Shown piece after piece: positions 27,197 through 35,929 of a stretch of DNA of 64,000 nt. Source of the stretch: Methylomonas koyamae (GTDB lineage Bacteria > Pseudomonadota > Gammaproteobacteria > Methylococcales > Methylomonadaceae); the NCBI RefSeq assembly GCF_019669905.1, contig NZ_AP019777.1, positions 3,162,001 to 3,226,000 of the forward strand. The letters run 5' to 3'. The position numbers were made by a program, and so were the translations under genes. Position 1 is the stretch's first letter; each line of letters opens with the position of its first letter. The notes under the pieces are model-generated. The model was not told the DNA's origin. It did no database searches and saw nothing but the letters and a program-made list of their open reading frames with translations.

Positions 27197-28315
27197 TTAT
27201 ATGCACTGTGTTTCTAAATTGTTTTCAATAATCGTAGTATTGTAGTCATCTAAGTATCTTTGTAACTCATCCCTGTCAACAAGCTTAATTTTTGCGCTCA
27301 AGGCAAGTTCCTTAGCTGATGGAGTAAAATACCTGTTTGTAATGACCATGCCATCACTACAAGAATAAAATTGTTTAGCCGCTATAACTTCTTGAACGGC
27401 CTTGTTTCCAATATTTCCCTGATAGTTCTTCGCTTGAACAACTATTCTTTGACCAAATGATTCAATAAACAAATCTGCTCCTTGATCTCTTCCTTTAGGT
27501 GTGCTTTTTACTTCGCAACCTTTTTTCTTAAATAACTCAACCAGAAAATCCTCAAATTCGTAACCATCCATCCCATCAATAGCATAAATTGTTACATATT
27601 GATCGGGATTAAAATTCTCAAGTGTATGTTGAAATCTTTTCACCCGTACCTTCAAGTATATATTCTCACAAATATCGTAGACATCTTGATGATTTCGCGT
27701 GGCATAGTCAATATCAGCCATATCTCCATATGGATCAACTTTTCTCGAATACAAGATGCTTTCGTTAAATAAAGCCTTATCATAAATATAATGAATTAAC
27801 AATGGAAGTTCATACCTAAAAAGATCGCCTTTTTCCTCTATCCAGGAAGCCAGCGTTTCCTCTAGTGAATCTTTTATATGATGTGAAGTTATTTCAATAA
27901 AATTATTGAATTTAAAATTAAAATCCGTTGATATAATCAGCTTTTCAAGCAATCCTGGGTATTCGCTAATTTCATCAAACCCCAAGTTAAGCAGCACCTG
28001 TTTAAAAAGATCGAAATCATTAAATTCTATTGAAGATGCAATGTTTCTTAATGCATTTTGAGATGACAAAAAACAATAGTTTATAAAATATGGACTCTTA
28101 AAAGTATTATATTTTGATAAAACAGCATCTAACTTGCCACCTATTTTTTCTTGCTCTTTCTTCTTAAAAAGAATATCCCCAATAAGCCCTTTTGATTTAT
28201 ACTCAAACTCAGGATAATATTCAGGCTTTAGCGGAATATTGCTGTCAACACCTCCGCATTGAGGGCAATTCTTGTGGAAATTATAGGAGTTGCATTTATA
28301 GCACTGATAAATCAT
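27197..28315 (-). CDS. Mrr-type restriction endonuclease-like protein with N-terminal zinc ribbon
   Basis: About 372 aa. The ATG at 28315 has GGA 7 nt upstream; an ATG at 28327 is the alternative. It opens with a zinc-ribbon (CYKC...CPQC), has a helical middle of unknown fold, and ends with an Mrr_cat-like nuclease domain (about residues 250-365): DGYEFEDFLVELFKKKGCEV, GRDQGADLFIE and VVQAKNYQGNIGN, then AKQFYSCSDGMVITN. The D...QxK residues of the PD-(D/E)xK fold are all present. Mrr-family enzymes cleave methylated or foreign DNA; no methyltransferase is nearby, so a type IV-like role is plausible. The gene is very AT-rich compared with the core genome, which points to horizontal transfer. 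The IS630-type element lies just downstream. Confidence 0.82.
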   Translation of the reverse strand: MIYQCYKCNSYNFHKNCPQCGGVDSNIPLKPEYYPEFEYKSKGLIGDILFKKKEQEKIGGKLDAVLSKYNTFKSPYFINYCFLSSQNALRNIASSIEFNDFDLFKQVLLNLGFDEISEYPGLLEKLIISTDFNFKFNNFIEITSHHIKDSLEETLASWIEEKGDLFRYELPLLIHYIYDKALFNESILYSRKVDPYGDMADIDYATRNHQDVYDICENIYLKVRVKRFQHTLENFNPDQYVTIYAIDGMDGYEFEDFLVELFKKKGCEVKSTPKGRDQGADLFIESFGQRIVVQAKNYQGNIGNKAVQEVIAAKQFYSCSDGMVITNRYFTPSAKELALSAKIKLVDRDELQRYLDDYNTTIIENNLETQCI

Positions 28316-28570
28316 ACTTAATTCCATTAAATAAACAAATAAAAACTATAGACTTATTAACCTTTGGCGCTGATTTATATTAGGTTGAACACTAAATTCA
28401 GGCTCCGATTACGCTTCCCTATTCGAAGCTCACAAGCTGGAGCTTGCGAAAGTTGGAGCTCCCAATCAGGAGCTTGAAAGCAAGCAAATCCACCCGTCGA
28501 AAAATATTGTGACAACAACCATCCCCAGCACTAAGGAGGAACCACAGGGTTTCGTTTTGCTCAACCAAGC

Positions 28571-29908
28571 TTACGAACTTCCTTTTTGAAATCGCGTCCT
28601 TATTGCCAAAGTTGCCAGTATCAACACTAAATACGTTCCAAGAAATTGGATGCCCGCCAATATCTGAATAAAAATATTAGAGGTTAAAACTAGAGGCTTA
28701 TGAGAAATAATCCCAAAAGGGGTAAATACGTTTTGTAATGCGAAAATTAAGGATGGACATTTTGCAGAGCACAAAAATTCACCTTGTGTAGGGTCGATTT
28801 TAAATTCAGAAAAGCCTAAGCATTCCGCACCTATAAACATTAGGAATGACATTATGTTGATGCCAAGAAGCCAATATACTGCACGATTGACGTTGCTGCC
28901 GTATTCAGATATCCAGTCGTAACCCAATGAAATAAACCATTCAATGGGAGTCCAACGAACAAAGCAATATTTCCAATACCTAAGCCTACCCGGATGCCAA
29001 GTATCAAAAACTAGCAAGTCATTAAATCCAAGCTTACCTTGCTTGCTCGTTCTGTAGGATTCATTTTGCCATTCCAAGCGAGGAGCCAAAAAGACTTTTC
29101 GATAATATCTCTGTTCCAAGGCAAAAAAATTAGCTTCATCTTGTTGGCCTTTATAAATGGCGGCGAGTTGCCTTAATGTACGCAATGCAATGATTTCTTG
29201 CTGAAAGTCTCGCTGAAATTTGTCATGCCCCATTTCCTCAAAACGTGCGCCTGTAAATGAAGAGCCTTGAGCAAGCTTGGCCTCGTGAAGGATTGGCGCG
29301 CGATTAAAAACCGCGCGACTAAAGTCCGCTCGTCTTGAAAACGTAGCTCTTTGAAATGATGCACCTTTATTAAATCCAAATTCACAATTAACAAAAAATG
29401 CCTCCCTGTAAAAAAGTGCACTATCGAAATTAACTTCCCCATAAAATTTTGTTTCATCGAAACGAATATCTAGACAAAATTTCACATCATAAAAACTGGC
29501 ATTGCCAAGGAATATATTGTGCGCAAACAGGAGATAGTTATCATGGATTTCGGAATAATCGAAGTTAACCGGCGCCCAATCTCGACTGAATTCGCTCTGA
29601 TCAGCTATAAGATCAGCTGGTGAAAGCGAAATAAACAACCCGCGACAATCAATAAACCACTGGCTTTTAAAATTATTTTTCTGTTCTTCAGGTATAGACT
29701 GCCACTTTTCAGTAAATTCCTTTGCATACTCAATAACCTCATTTATGGAGGCTTTTAAAAGCGGTTTATATTCCCCTCCAAAACTGACTAATTTAGGTTC
29801 ATTTTTTTCATCGCGCCATTCTTCTAAACCAGACCTAAACCTTTGTGTCAGTAACTGAAACTCATCTGGTTCAGGTAGATAATTCTTTTGTATGTCTTGG
29901 CCTTTCAT
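28571..29908 (-). CDS. Pentapeptide-repeat protein with C-terminal membrane domain
   Basis: 445 aa. Residues about 120-235 hold pentapeptide-like repeats with A(D/N)F-type units (FDETKFYGEVNFDSALFYRE, ASFQRATFSRRADFSRAVF). A helical segment follows, and then two or three transmembrane helices near the C-terminus (AVYWLLGINIMSFLMFIG, FLGTYLVLILATLAI). The region before the last helices resembles a truncated ion-channel-like pore (LIFALQNVFTPFG), but no selectivity-filter signature was found. Function unknown. It is AT-rich like the Mrr-type gene 255 bp downstream on the same strand, so both may have arrived together. Confidence 0.78.
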   Translation of the reverse strand: MKGQDIQKNYLPEPDEFQLLTQRFRSGLEEWRDEKNEPKLVSFGGEYKPLLKASINEVIEYAKEFTEKWQSIPEEQKNNFKSQWFIDCRGLFISLSPADLIADQSEFSRDWAPVNFDYSEIHDNYLLFAHNIFLGNASFYDVKFCLDIRFDETKFYGEVNFDSALFYREAFFVNCEFGFNKGASFQRATFSRRADFSRAVFNRAPILHEAKLAQGSSFTGARFEEMGHDKFQRDFQQEIIALRTLRQLAAIYKGQQDEANFFALEQRYYRKVFLAPRLEWQNESYRTSKQGKLGFNDLLVFDTWHPGRLRYWKYCFVRWTPIEWFISLGYDWISEYGSNVNRAVYWLLGINIMSFLMFIGAECLGFSEFKIDPTQGEFLCSAKCPSLIFALQNVFTPFGIISHKPLVLTSNIFIQILAGIQFLGTYLVLILATLAIRTRFQKGSS

Positions 29909-30438
29909 GAAAAATCCATATTATTTTTTTGTTTAGATCTGTTCATTATGCATGTTTACAAAACGAGGTCATGTCTTGAAATCAATCCCTGATGTTACAT
30001 TGAATGAAAGTTATGTATTCTAGCCAATAAAACTCATTATACTGGCGCCTGCAACGGCTCGCTCTCGACAGCCCAAAACTTCCCGCCGTCGTGATCTTTG
30101 CCTATCACAGTACCAAGCTCCTCCCGAATCCAATCAATTCGCCCCCCAACAACGAAAGCAACTGCTGATACAGCATCAACAACTGCTTCGCACCTGCTCC
30201 ATTTCCAGCACGCCAGCCAACACTAAAATCAATTTAACCCCGGACATAATCGCCGCCACCAGCGGCCACCACCGGAAACCGCCCGCCGGACCCACGCCAA
30301 AAAACGCCCGCATAAAACTGGCTTACTACTTGCTGATTTAAGCGCATTTGTTGTCTTAAATGGCGCATCGGCGGGTTGAAATAAGGCCAGGCCTGCCAGG
30401 CAAGGCACGTCACACGCAATCGAATTCCCCAAAACGCC
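29909..30438. other. Intergenic stretch between divergent genes
   Basis: About 530 bp at the boundary between AT-rich accessory DNA and the RND operon. On the minus strand, an open stretch (about 30042-30200) reads EAVVDAVSAVAFVVGGRIDW and continues to a stop, but it has no start or ribosome-binding site. It could be the tail of a decayed gene. Nothing else was recognised. Confidence 0.3.
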
Positions 30439-33400
30439 ATGTGGATTGTCCAAATCGCCCTGCGCCGGCCGTATACCTTTGTGGTCGCAGCCTTGCTTAT
30501 CATTTTGTCCACGCCTTACGTGCTGCGCAAAATGCCGACCGATATCTTCCCGACCATCGACGTACCGGTGGTGGCGATGCTGTGGGATTACAAAGGCATG
30601 ACGCCCAAGGAAATCGCCGACCGGCTGACCGCCAACGTCGAACGCAGCATGAGCTTGATCGACGGCATCGAGCACAGCGAGTCGTTTACCTATCCCGGCG
30701 CGGCGGTGATCAAGGTATTCTTTCATCCCGGCACCGATATCCGCACGGCGATTGCCCAAGTCATGTCCAGCAGCAATTCGGTGTACCGTTCATTGCCAGC
30801 CGGGACCATGCCGCCGCAGGTGATTCAATATTCGGCCGCCGACCTGCCGCTGGTGCAGTTGGGTATTTCCAGCGCCTCGGTACCGGAAACCGAGGTCAAC
30901 GACTACGTTAACAACATCGTCCGCACCGAACTGCAATCCAAGTGCGGCGTGGCGATGACCAACCCGTTCGGCGCCAAAAGCCGGCAAATCACCCTGGACG
31001 TCAACGCCCCGGCCTTGATCGCGCGCGGCCTGTCGCCGTCGGATTTAAGTAATGCCCTGGCCGAACAAAACCTGATCCTGCCCACCGGCAGCGTCAAAGT
31101 CGGCAGCAACGAGTTCGACGTAACCTTGAACGGTGCGGTAACGGCAATTCCGCGTTTGGCCGACCTGCCGGTCCGCACCGTCGACGGCGCCACCACGCTG
31201 GTCCGCGATGTGGCCACGGTGCGCGATGGCCCGGCACCGACCACCACCATCGCCCGGCAGAACGGCGAACGCGGCATTTTGACGTCGATTTTCAAGATCG
31301 GCCGCACCTCGACGCTGGAAGTGGTCGAGCACGTGAAGAACACGATACCGCGCATGCTGAGCCTGATGCCGGAAGGCATCAACATGCGCTTGATGTTCGA
31401 CCAATCGCTATTCGTCAAAGCCGCCATCGGCAACGTGTTGCACGAGGCGTTGATCGCCGCCGCGTTAACTGCGGCGATGCTGTTGCTGTTTCTGGGCAAC
31501 TGGCGCACCACCAGCATCATCGCGGTGTCGATTCCGCTGTCGATTATGGTGTCGGTGATTGCGCTGTATCTGCTCGGCGAGACTATCAATTTAATGACGA
31601 TGGGCGGCCTGGCTTTGGCGGTGGGGATTTTGGTGGATGATGCCACCGTCGAAATCGAGAACATCGAACGGCAAATGCTGCTGGGCAAGAATCCGCATCA
31701 GGCGATTCTGGACGGTGCGGCGGAAATTGCGATGCCGGCTCTGGTTTCGACGCTGTGCATCTGCATCGTGTTTGTGCCGATGTTCTTCCTGACCGGCGTG
31801 GCTCGCAGCCTGTTCGTGCCGATGGCCGAAGCGGTGGTGTTCGCGATGCTGGCTTCGTACATTTTGTCGCGCACCTTGGTGCCGACGCTGGTGTTATACG
31901 TGATGTCGGGCCACCACGGCCATCTTAAGCAAGCGCCGGGCAATACTTTGGCCCGCGGTTTTCAACGTCTGCACCGGGCTTTCGAGGCGGGCTTCGAGCG
32001 ATTTCGCGGCCATTATGTGGTGCTGGTCAGCCACCTGTTAAAACACAAATTGCGCTACGGCTCGGCGATACTCGGTTTTTGCCTGGCGTCGCTGGGCCTG
32101 GTGCCTTTGCTGGGCCAAGACTTGTTTCCGGCGGTGGATGCCGGCCAGATTCGCCTGCACGTGCGCGCGCCGTCCGGCACTCGTATCGAAGAGATGCCTC
32201 AGCACATTGACGCGGTCGAAGCCGTTATCCGTCAAATTATTCCCAAGGACGAAATCGCCGACTTGCTCGATATCATCGGCGGCCCGTACAGCACCCGCAA
32301 CACCCTGTTCGGTAATTCCGGGACGATGGATACCGCCGATAGCGAGATCATGATTTCATTGCGCCCCGGCGAGCATCGGCCCAGCGTCGAGTACATCAAG
32401 GCTCTACGAGCAGCCTTGCCCAAACAGTTTCCGACCCTGGAGTTTTTCTTTCAGCCGGCCGACCAGGTCAGTCAAACTCTGAATTTTGGCGTGCCGGCGC
32501 CGATAGACATTCAGTTCATCGGCGGCAAGCCGGAAGAGGTCATGCCGCAAGTATTGGCTTTCCAGCATCGGCTACAACAAATTCACGGCATCGTCGATGC
32601 CCATATCTATCAGCGCATGAATAAACCGGCGCTGGAGCTGGAGATGAATCGCCAGCAGCTCCAGCAAATGGGCTTGTCGGCCCGCGACGTGGCGCAGAAT
32701 TTGTTGTTGACCTTGAGCGGCAGCATGCAAACTGCCCCACAGTTCTGGCTGAATCCGGCCAACGGCAATTCGGTCAATATCGGGGTAATGGGCAATTCGC
32801 TGGATCTGGACAATCTCGACGCGTTAATGCGCATCCCGGTCAGCGGCAGCGGCGACAAACCGCAATTGCTCGGCAATTTGGTGTCGTTAAAGCGTACGGT
32901 GCTACCGGCTGCGGTGACCCATTACAACGCCTACAACGTGCTGGACATTTACGCCAACGTCGAAGACCGCGACCTTGGCTCGGTCGGCCGCGAAATCGAG
33001 ACCATTGTCCAAGACCTACGCGGCAAGTTGCCACGTGGCGTGGATTTGAACGTGCGCGGCCAGTTGCAAACCCTGGATAGCTCCTTCACCGGCCTGGCGT
33101 CCGGCCTGGCGGTGGCCATCGTGCTGTTGTACCTGCTGCTGGTAGTCAATTTTCAATCCTGGCTGGATCCGGCCATCATCGTCAGCGCCCTGCCCGCCGC
33201 GCTGGCCGGCATCGCCTGGACCCTGTTCCTGACCGGCACCACGCTCAGTATTCCGGCATTGACCGGCAGCATCATGGCGATGGGCGTGGTTACCGCCAAC
33301 AGTATCTTGCTGGTGTCGTTTGCCAGAACCCGCATCACGGACGGCGTGCCAGCGGCCACCGCCGCGCTGGAGGCCGCCGCCACCCGCTTGCGGCCGGTGT

Positions 33401-33612
33401 TGATGACCGCCTTTGCGATGATCGTCGGCATGCTGCCGATGGCGATCGGCTGGGGCGAAGGCGCCGAACAAAACGCGCCGCTGGGCCGGGCCGTGATCGG
33501 CGGCCTGGCTTTTGCCACCGTTTCCACCTTGTTATTCGTGCCGTTGGTCTTTGCCGGCGTTCATCGCTGGCTGGAACAACGCCGCCCGCATCCCGTTTTT
33601 TCAGTTGCCTAG
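30439..33612 (+). CDS. RND-family efflux transporter, inner-membrane permease
   Basis: 1057 aa, full length for AcrB/HAE1-type RND pumps. Twelve-helix plan with two periplasmic loops. N-terminus RRPYTFVVAALLIILSTPYVL. The TM4 proton-relay acids are present in VGILVDDATVEIENIE. The first porter-domain motif is DIFPTIDVPVV. In TM10 the stretch GVVTANSILLVSFA lacks the lysine found in AcrB at the corresponding site, as I recall is usual for this subgroup. The adaptor gene follows after 8 bp, but no TolC-type outer-membrane gene is next to them, so an outer-membrane partner must come from elsewhere. Substrates cannot be predicted. Confidence 0.93.
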   Translation: MWIVQIALRRPYTFVVAALLIILSTPYVLRKMPTDIFPTIDVPVVAMLWDYKGMTPKEIADRLTANVERSMSLIDGIEHSESFTYPGAAVIKVFFHPGTDIRTAIAQVMSSSNSVYRSLPAGTMPPQVIQYSAADLPLVQLGISSASVPETEVNDYVNNIVRTELQSKCGVAMTNPFGAKSRQITLDVNAPALIARGLSPSDLSNALAEQNLILPTGSVKVGSNEFDVTLNGAVTAIPRLADLPVRTVDGATTLVRDVATVRDGPAPTTTIARQNGERGILTSIFKIGRTSTLEVVEHVKNTIPRMLSLMPEGINMRLMFDQSLFVKAAIGNVLHEALIAAALTAAMLLLFLGNWRTTSIIAVSIPLSIMVSVIALYLLGETINLMTMGGLALAVGILVDDATVEIENIERQMLLGKNPHQAILDGAAEIAMPALVSTLCICIVFVPMFFLTGVARSLFVPMAEAVVFAMLASYILSRTLVPTLVLYVMSGHHGHLKQAPGNTLARGFQRLHRAFEAGFERFRGHYVVLVSHLLKHKLRYGSAILGFCLASLGLVPLLGQDLFPAVDAGQIRLHVRAPSGTRIEEMPQHIDAVEAVIRQIIPKDEIADLLDIIGGPYSTRNTLFGNSGTMDTADSEIMISLRPGEHRPSVEYIKALRAALPKQFPTLEFFFQPADQVSQTLNFGVPAPIDIQFIGGKPEEVMPQVLAFQHRLQQIHGIVDAHIYQRMNKPALELEMNRQQLQQMGLSARDVAQNLLLTLSGSMQTAPQFWLNPANGNSVNIGVMGNSLDLDNLDALMRIPVSGSGDKPQLLGNLVSLKRTVLPAAVTHYNAYNVLDIYANVEDRDLGSVGREIETIVQDLRGKLPRGVDLNVRGQLQTLDSSFTGLASGLAVAIVLLYLLLVVNFQSWLDPAIIVSALPAALAGIAWTLFLTGTTLSIPALTGSIMAMGVVTANSILLVSFARTRITDGVPAATAALEAAATRLRPVLMTAFAMIVGMLPMAIGWGEGAEQNAPLGRAVIGGLAFATVSTLLFVPLVFAGVHRWLEQRRPHPVFSVA

Positions 33613-33620
33613 CATTATTT

Positions 33621-34838
33621 ATGAAAACCCAGACCAGTCATGCTTTTGAATTACCCAAAACCGATAACCCCGGCACCACCTTGCGCCTGACCAAGCGTAC
33701 CGGTCTGGTGATACTGGGCCTGTTGTTGTCCGGCGCCGCATTGCGGCTGGCGGCCAATCAACGCCACGACCAGCAATTGCAGGAAACCACCGCCGCAGCC
33801 TTGCAGCGCAATGTCATCACCGCCCGCCCGCGTCTTGGCGAGAATGCCCGCAAACTGGTGTTGCCCGCCACGTTGCGCGGCTACACCGAAACCCAAATCT
33901 TCGCCCGCAGCAACGGCTATTTAAAAAAGTGGCACAAGACCATCGGCGACTCCGTCAAGCAAGGCGACTTGCTGGCGGAAATCGATGTGCCGGAACTGGA
34001 ACACGAATTGGCGCAAGGCCGGGCCACGCTGGCACAGGTCAAGGCCAAGGCTGAGCTGGCGCGCACCACGTTGCAACGCTGGAGCCAGCTCAACGAAACC
34101 GACGGCGCCCCGTTGCAAGAGTTTGAGGAAAAACGCGCCGCCTTCCTGCAAGCCGAGGCCGATGTTGCATCCGCCGTGGCCAACGTCAAACGTCTGGAAA
34201 ACATCGAAGGCTACCGGCGAGTGCATGCGCCTTTCAACGGTGTCATTACCCGCCGTGCAGTGGACGTTGGCGCGTTGATCAACGCCGGCACCCAGGAATT
34301 ATTCGCGCTGACCCAAACCGATCCGTTGCGCCTGAATGTCTGGGTGCCGCAGGCTTACGCCGACGAAATCAAAACCGGCCAGGACGTCAGCGTCAGACTG
34401 CCCGACAAGAAAGACGGCAAAGCGCTGACCGCCCGCGTCGAACGGGTGGCCGGCGCGCTGGACACCGAAACCCGCAGCCGCCAGGCGGAAATCGTGCTGG
34501 CCAATAACGATGCCAAACTGTTACCGGGCAGTTACGTCGAAATCAGCATCAACGTGCCCACCAAAACCCCGGCCTTGCTGGCCCCGGCCAATACGCTGGT
34601 GATCGACCAGGCCGGCGTTCACGTGGTTGTAGTTGGCGAGGATAAAAAAGTCAGCTTCAAACCGGTAAAACTGGGACGGGATTTTGGCAAGGAAGTGGAA
34701 ATTGTCGAAGGCATTGCCGCCGATGACATACTGGTCGCCAGTCCGTCCGATTTGTTGGTCGAAGGCGAAAGCGTCGGCATAGTCGAAGCGACGCCAAAAA
34801 CCGCGGAAAAACCCAGTCAAGCGAAGAAAACCGGTTGA
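33621..34838 (+). CDS. RND efflux periplasmic adaptor (membrane fusion protein)
   Basis: 405 aa. One N-terminal membrane anchor (TGLVILGLLLSGAALRLAA) without a lipobox. Then the barrel-sandwich lipoyl half-motif (YLKKWHKTIGDSVKQGDLLAEIDVPE, in pieces), a coiled-coil hairpin (LAQGRATLAQVKAKAELART and LQEFEEKRAAFLQAEADV), the second lipoyl half (VHAPFNGVITRRAVDVGALI) and a beta-barrel plus membrane-proximal domain. It bridges the RND permease and an outer-membrane channel. No ribosome-binding site is obvious in the 8-bp gap, so translation may depend on the upstream gene. Confidence 0.92.
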   Translation: MKTQTSHAFELPKTDNPGTTLRLTKRTGLVILGLLLSGAALRLAANQRHDQQLQETTAAALQRNVITARPRLGENARKLVLPATLRGYTETQIFARSNGYLKKWHKTIGDSVKQGDLLAEIDVPELEHELAQGRATLAQVKAKAELARTTLQRWSQLNETDGAPLQEFEEKRAAFLQAEADVASAVANVKRLENIEGYRRVHAPFNGVITRRAVDVGALINAGTQELFALTQTDPLRLNVWVPQAYADEIKTGQDVSVRLPDKKDGKALTARVERVAGALDTETRSRQAEIVLANNDAKLLPGSYVEISINVPTKTPALLAPANTLVIDQAGVHVVVVGEDKKVSFKPVKLGRDFGKEVEIVEGIAADDILVASPSDLLVEGESVGIVEATPKTAEKPSQAKKTG

Positions 34839-34865
34839 CGCTCAGCCGATGTCTCCCTCTGCTGA

Positions 34866-34956
34866 TGGAGAGGGCTGGGGTGAGGAGAACTAGAAACAAG
34901 GACAATACCCAATGTTGATTCCCCTCACCCTGCCCCTCTCCCCTAGGGGAGAGGGG
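34866..34956. repeat. Inverted intergenic repeat with a perfect 24-bp palindrome
   Basis: GGCTGGGGTGAGGAGAA (34874-34890) is mirrored by CCCCTCACCCTGCCCCTCTC (34921-34940). Next to it, 34933-34956 is a perfect palindrome: CCCCTCTCCCCT followed at once by its reverse complement. This CTCACCC...CTCTCC type of element is common between genes in many proteobacteria. It lies downstream of the RND operon; the absence of a T-run makes a classical terminator unlikely. Confidence 0.6.
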
Positions 34957-35130
34957 ATGCTTGCCTTAACTTAACGACAACCTCATTGCGGGAGAGACAG
35001 TAAACCAGCTATTTTTGGCCGAAGCTGAATAGTGACAGCCGATTAATACTTTAACCCGACAGATTTATCATTTATCGCTGCGCAGGAAACTGCTCACCCA
35101 AAACCACCCACACACTATCAGGAGATCACC

Positions 35131-35559
35131 ATGGAACGTCGCGATTTTATCAAACTCAGCGCCGCCGGCGCGGTAGCCGGCCTGGCCATTCCGGCCGTCG
35201 TCAACGCCGAAGCCGGCAAGCTACCGACCCCGCCCGGCGAAGTGTTTTATACCAAAGACTCGCAAGGCCGCTGGAACGGCAAGGCCGCCACGCATTTGCC
35301 GGTCATCGAAGCCAGCAAAGACGGCGGTAAAACCAACGTCAAAGTCACAACGCCGCATGAATTGAAAGGCTACGAACATTACATCGTCAAGCACGTGTTG
35401 CTGGACAAGGATTACAAATTCCTGGCCGAACACTTTTTCGATCCCACCAAGGACACGGTGCCGGTTTCGACGTTTAGCCTGGATAATTACAGCGGCACCC
35501 TATACGCGTTGAGCCTGTGCAACAAACACGATTTGTGGCTAAGCAGCGCCGAAGTGTAA
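35131..35559 (+). CDS. TAT-exported desulfoferrodoxin-family protein (superoxide reductase-like)
   Basis: 142 aa; AGGAG precedes the ATG. TAT signal MERRDFIKLSAAGAVAGLA, cleavage near VNA-EA. The rest is a class II superoxide-reductase-like domain with likely iron ligands His55 (ATHLPVIE), His76 and His83 (TPHELKGYEHYIVKH), and Cys130/His133 (LCNKHDLW). The N-terminal rubredoxin-type iron site of desulfoferrodoxins is absent, as in neelaredoxins. It would reduce superoxide to peroxide in the periplasm. A TAT-exported SOD is also encoded in this window (chrC-type), so two different superoxide defences point to the same compartment. Followed by a clear terminator, so monocistronic. Confidence 0.82.
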   Translation: MERRDFIKLSAAGAVAGLAIPAVVNAEAGKLPTPPGEVFYTKDSQGRWNGKAATHLPVIEASKDGGKTNVKVTTPHELKGYEHYIVKHVLLDKDYKFLAEHFFDPTKDTVPVSTFSLDNYSGTLYALSLCNKHDLWLSSAEV

Positions 35560-35567
35560 CCACCTCA

Positions 35568-35590
35568 AACCCGCCGCCGGCGGGTTTTTT
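35568..35590 (+). terminator. Rho-independent terminator after the superoxide-reductase-like gene
   Basis: Stem AACCCGCC / GGCGGGTT with a 3-nt loop (35568-35586), running into a T-run to 35590. It begins 8 nt after the stop codon. Confidence 0.9.
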
Positions 35591-35929
35591 GTTTGAATCG
35601 AGAAGTTAGTCCATCGCCCTGGCGACGAGAAAACAGCTTGTCCACGGCGGCCTGACATCCTCGCAACACCTTCCACCTTGTCGGCGCAAACCTGCGTCCC
35701 CAGCAACAGCGCAACAGCAATTTCTGCCGACTGACCAACAAACATGGGTTTAACCCTGACCGGGTTTGCATAGCCTGATTCGCCAGCTTCACTGGCACCA
35801 GCGGCAAATACCCGGATAAATTCTGCCCAGGCACGAGGTTTGCACTACTTGGCTTTCTCAATTTTAAATTTGGCTGCTCGTTGGCAGGAAACATCCAGTG
35901 GCAGCCGTTTTGAACATTCAGGAGCCAAC

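Noticed and set aside
34933..34956. 24-bp palindrome as an operator or origin element
   Set aside because: Similar CTCTCCCCT palindromes are common intergenic repeats, and nothing nearby suggests a specific binding protein.
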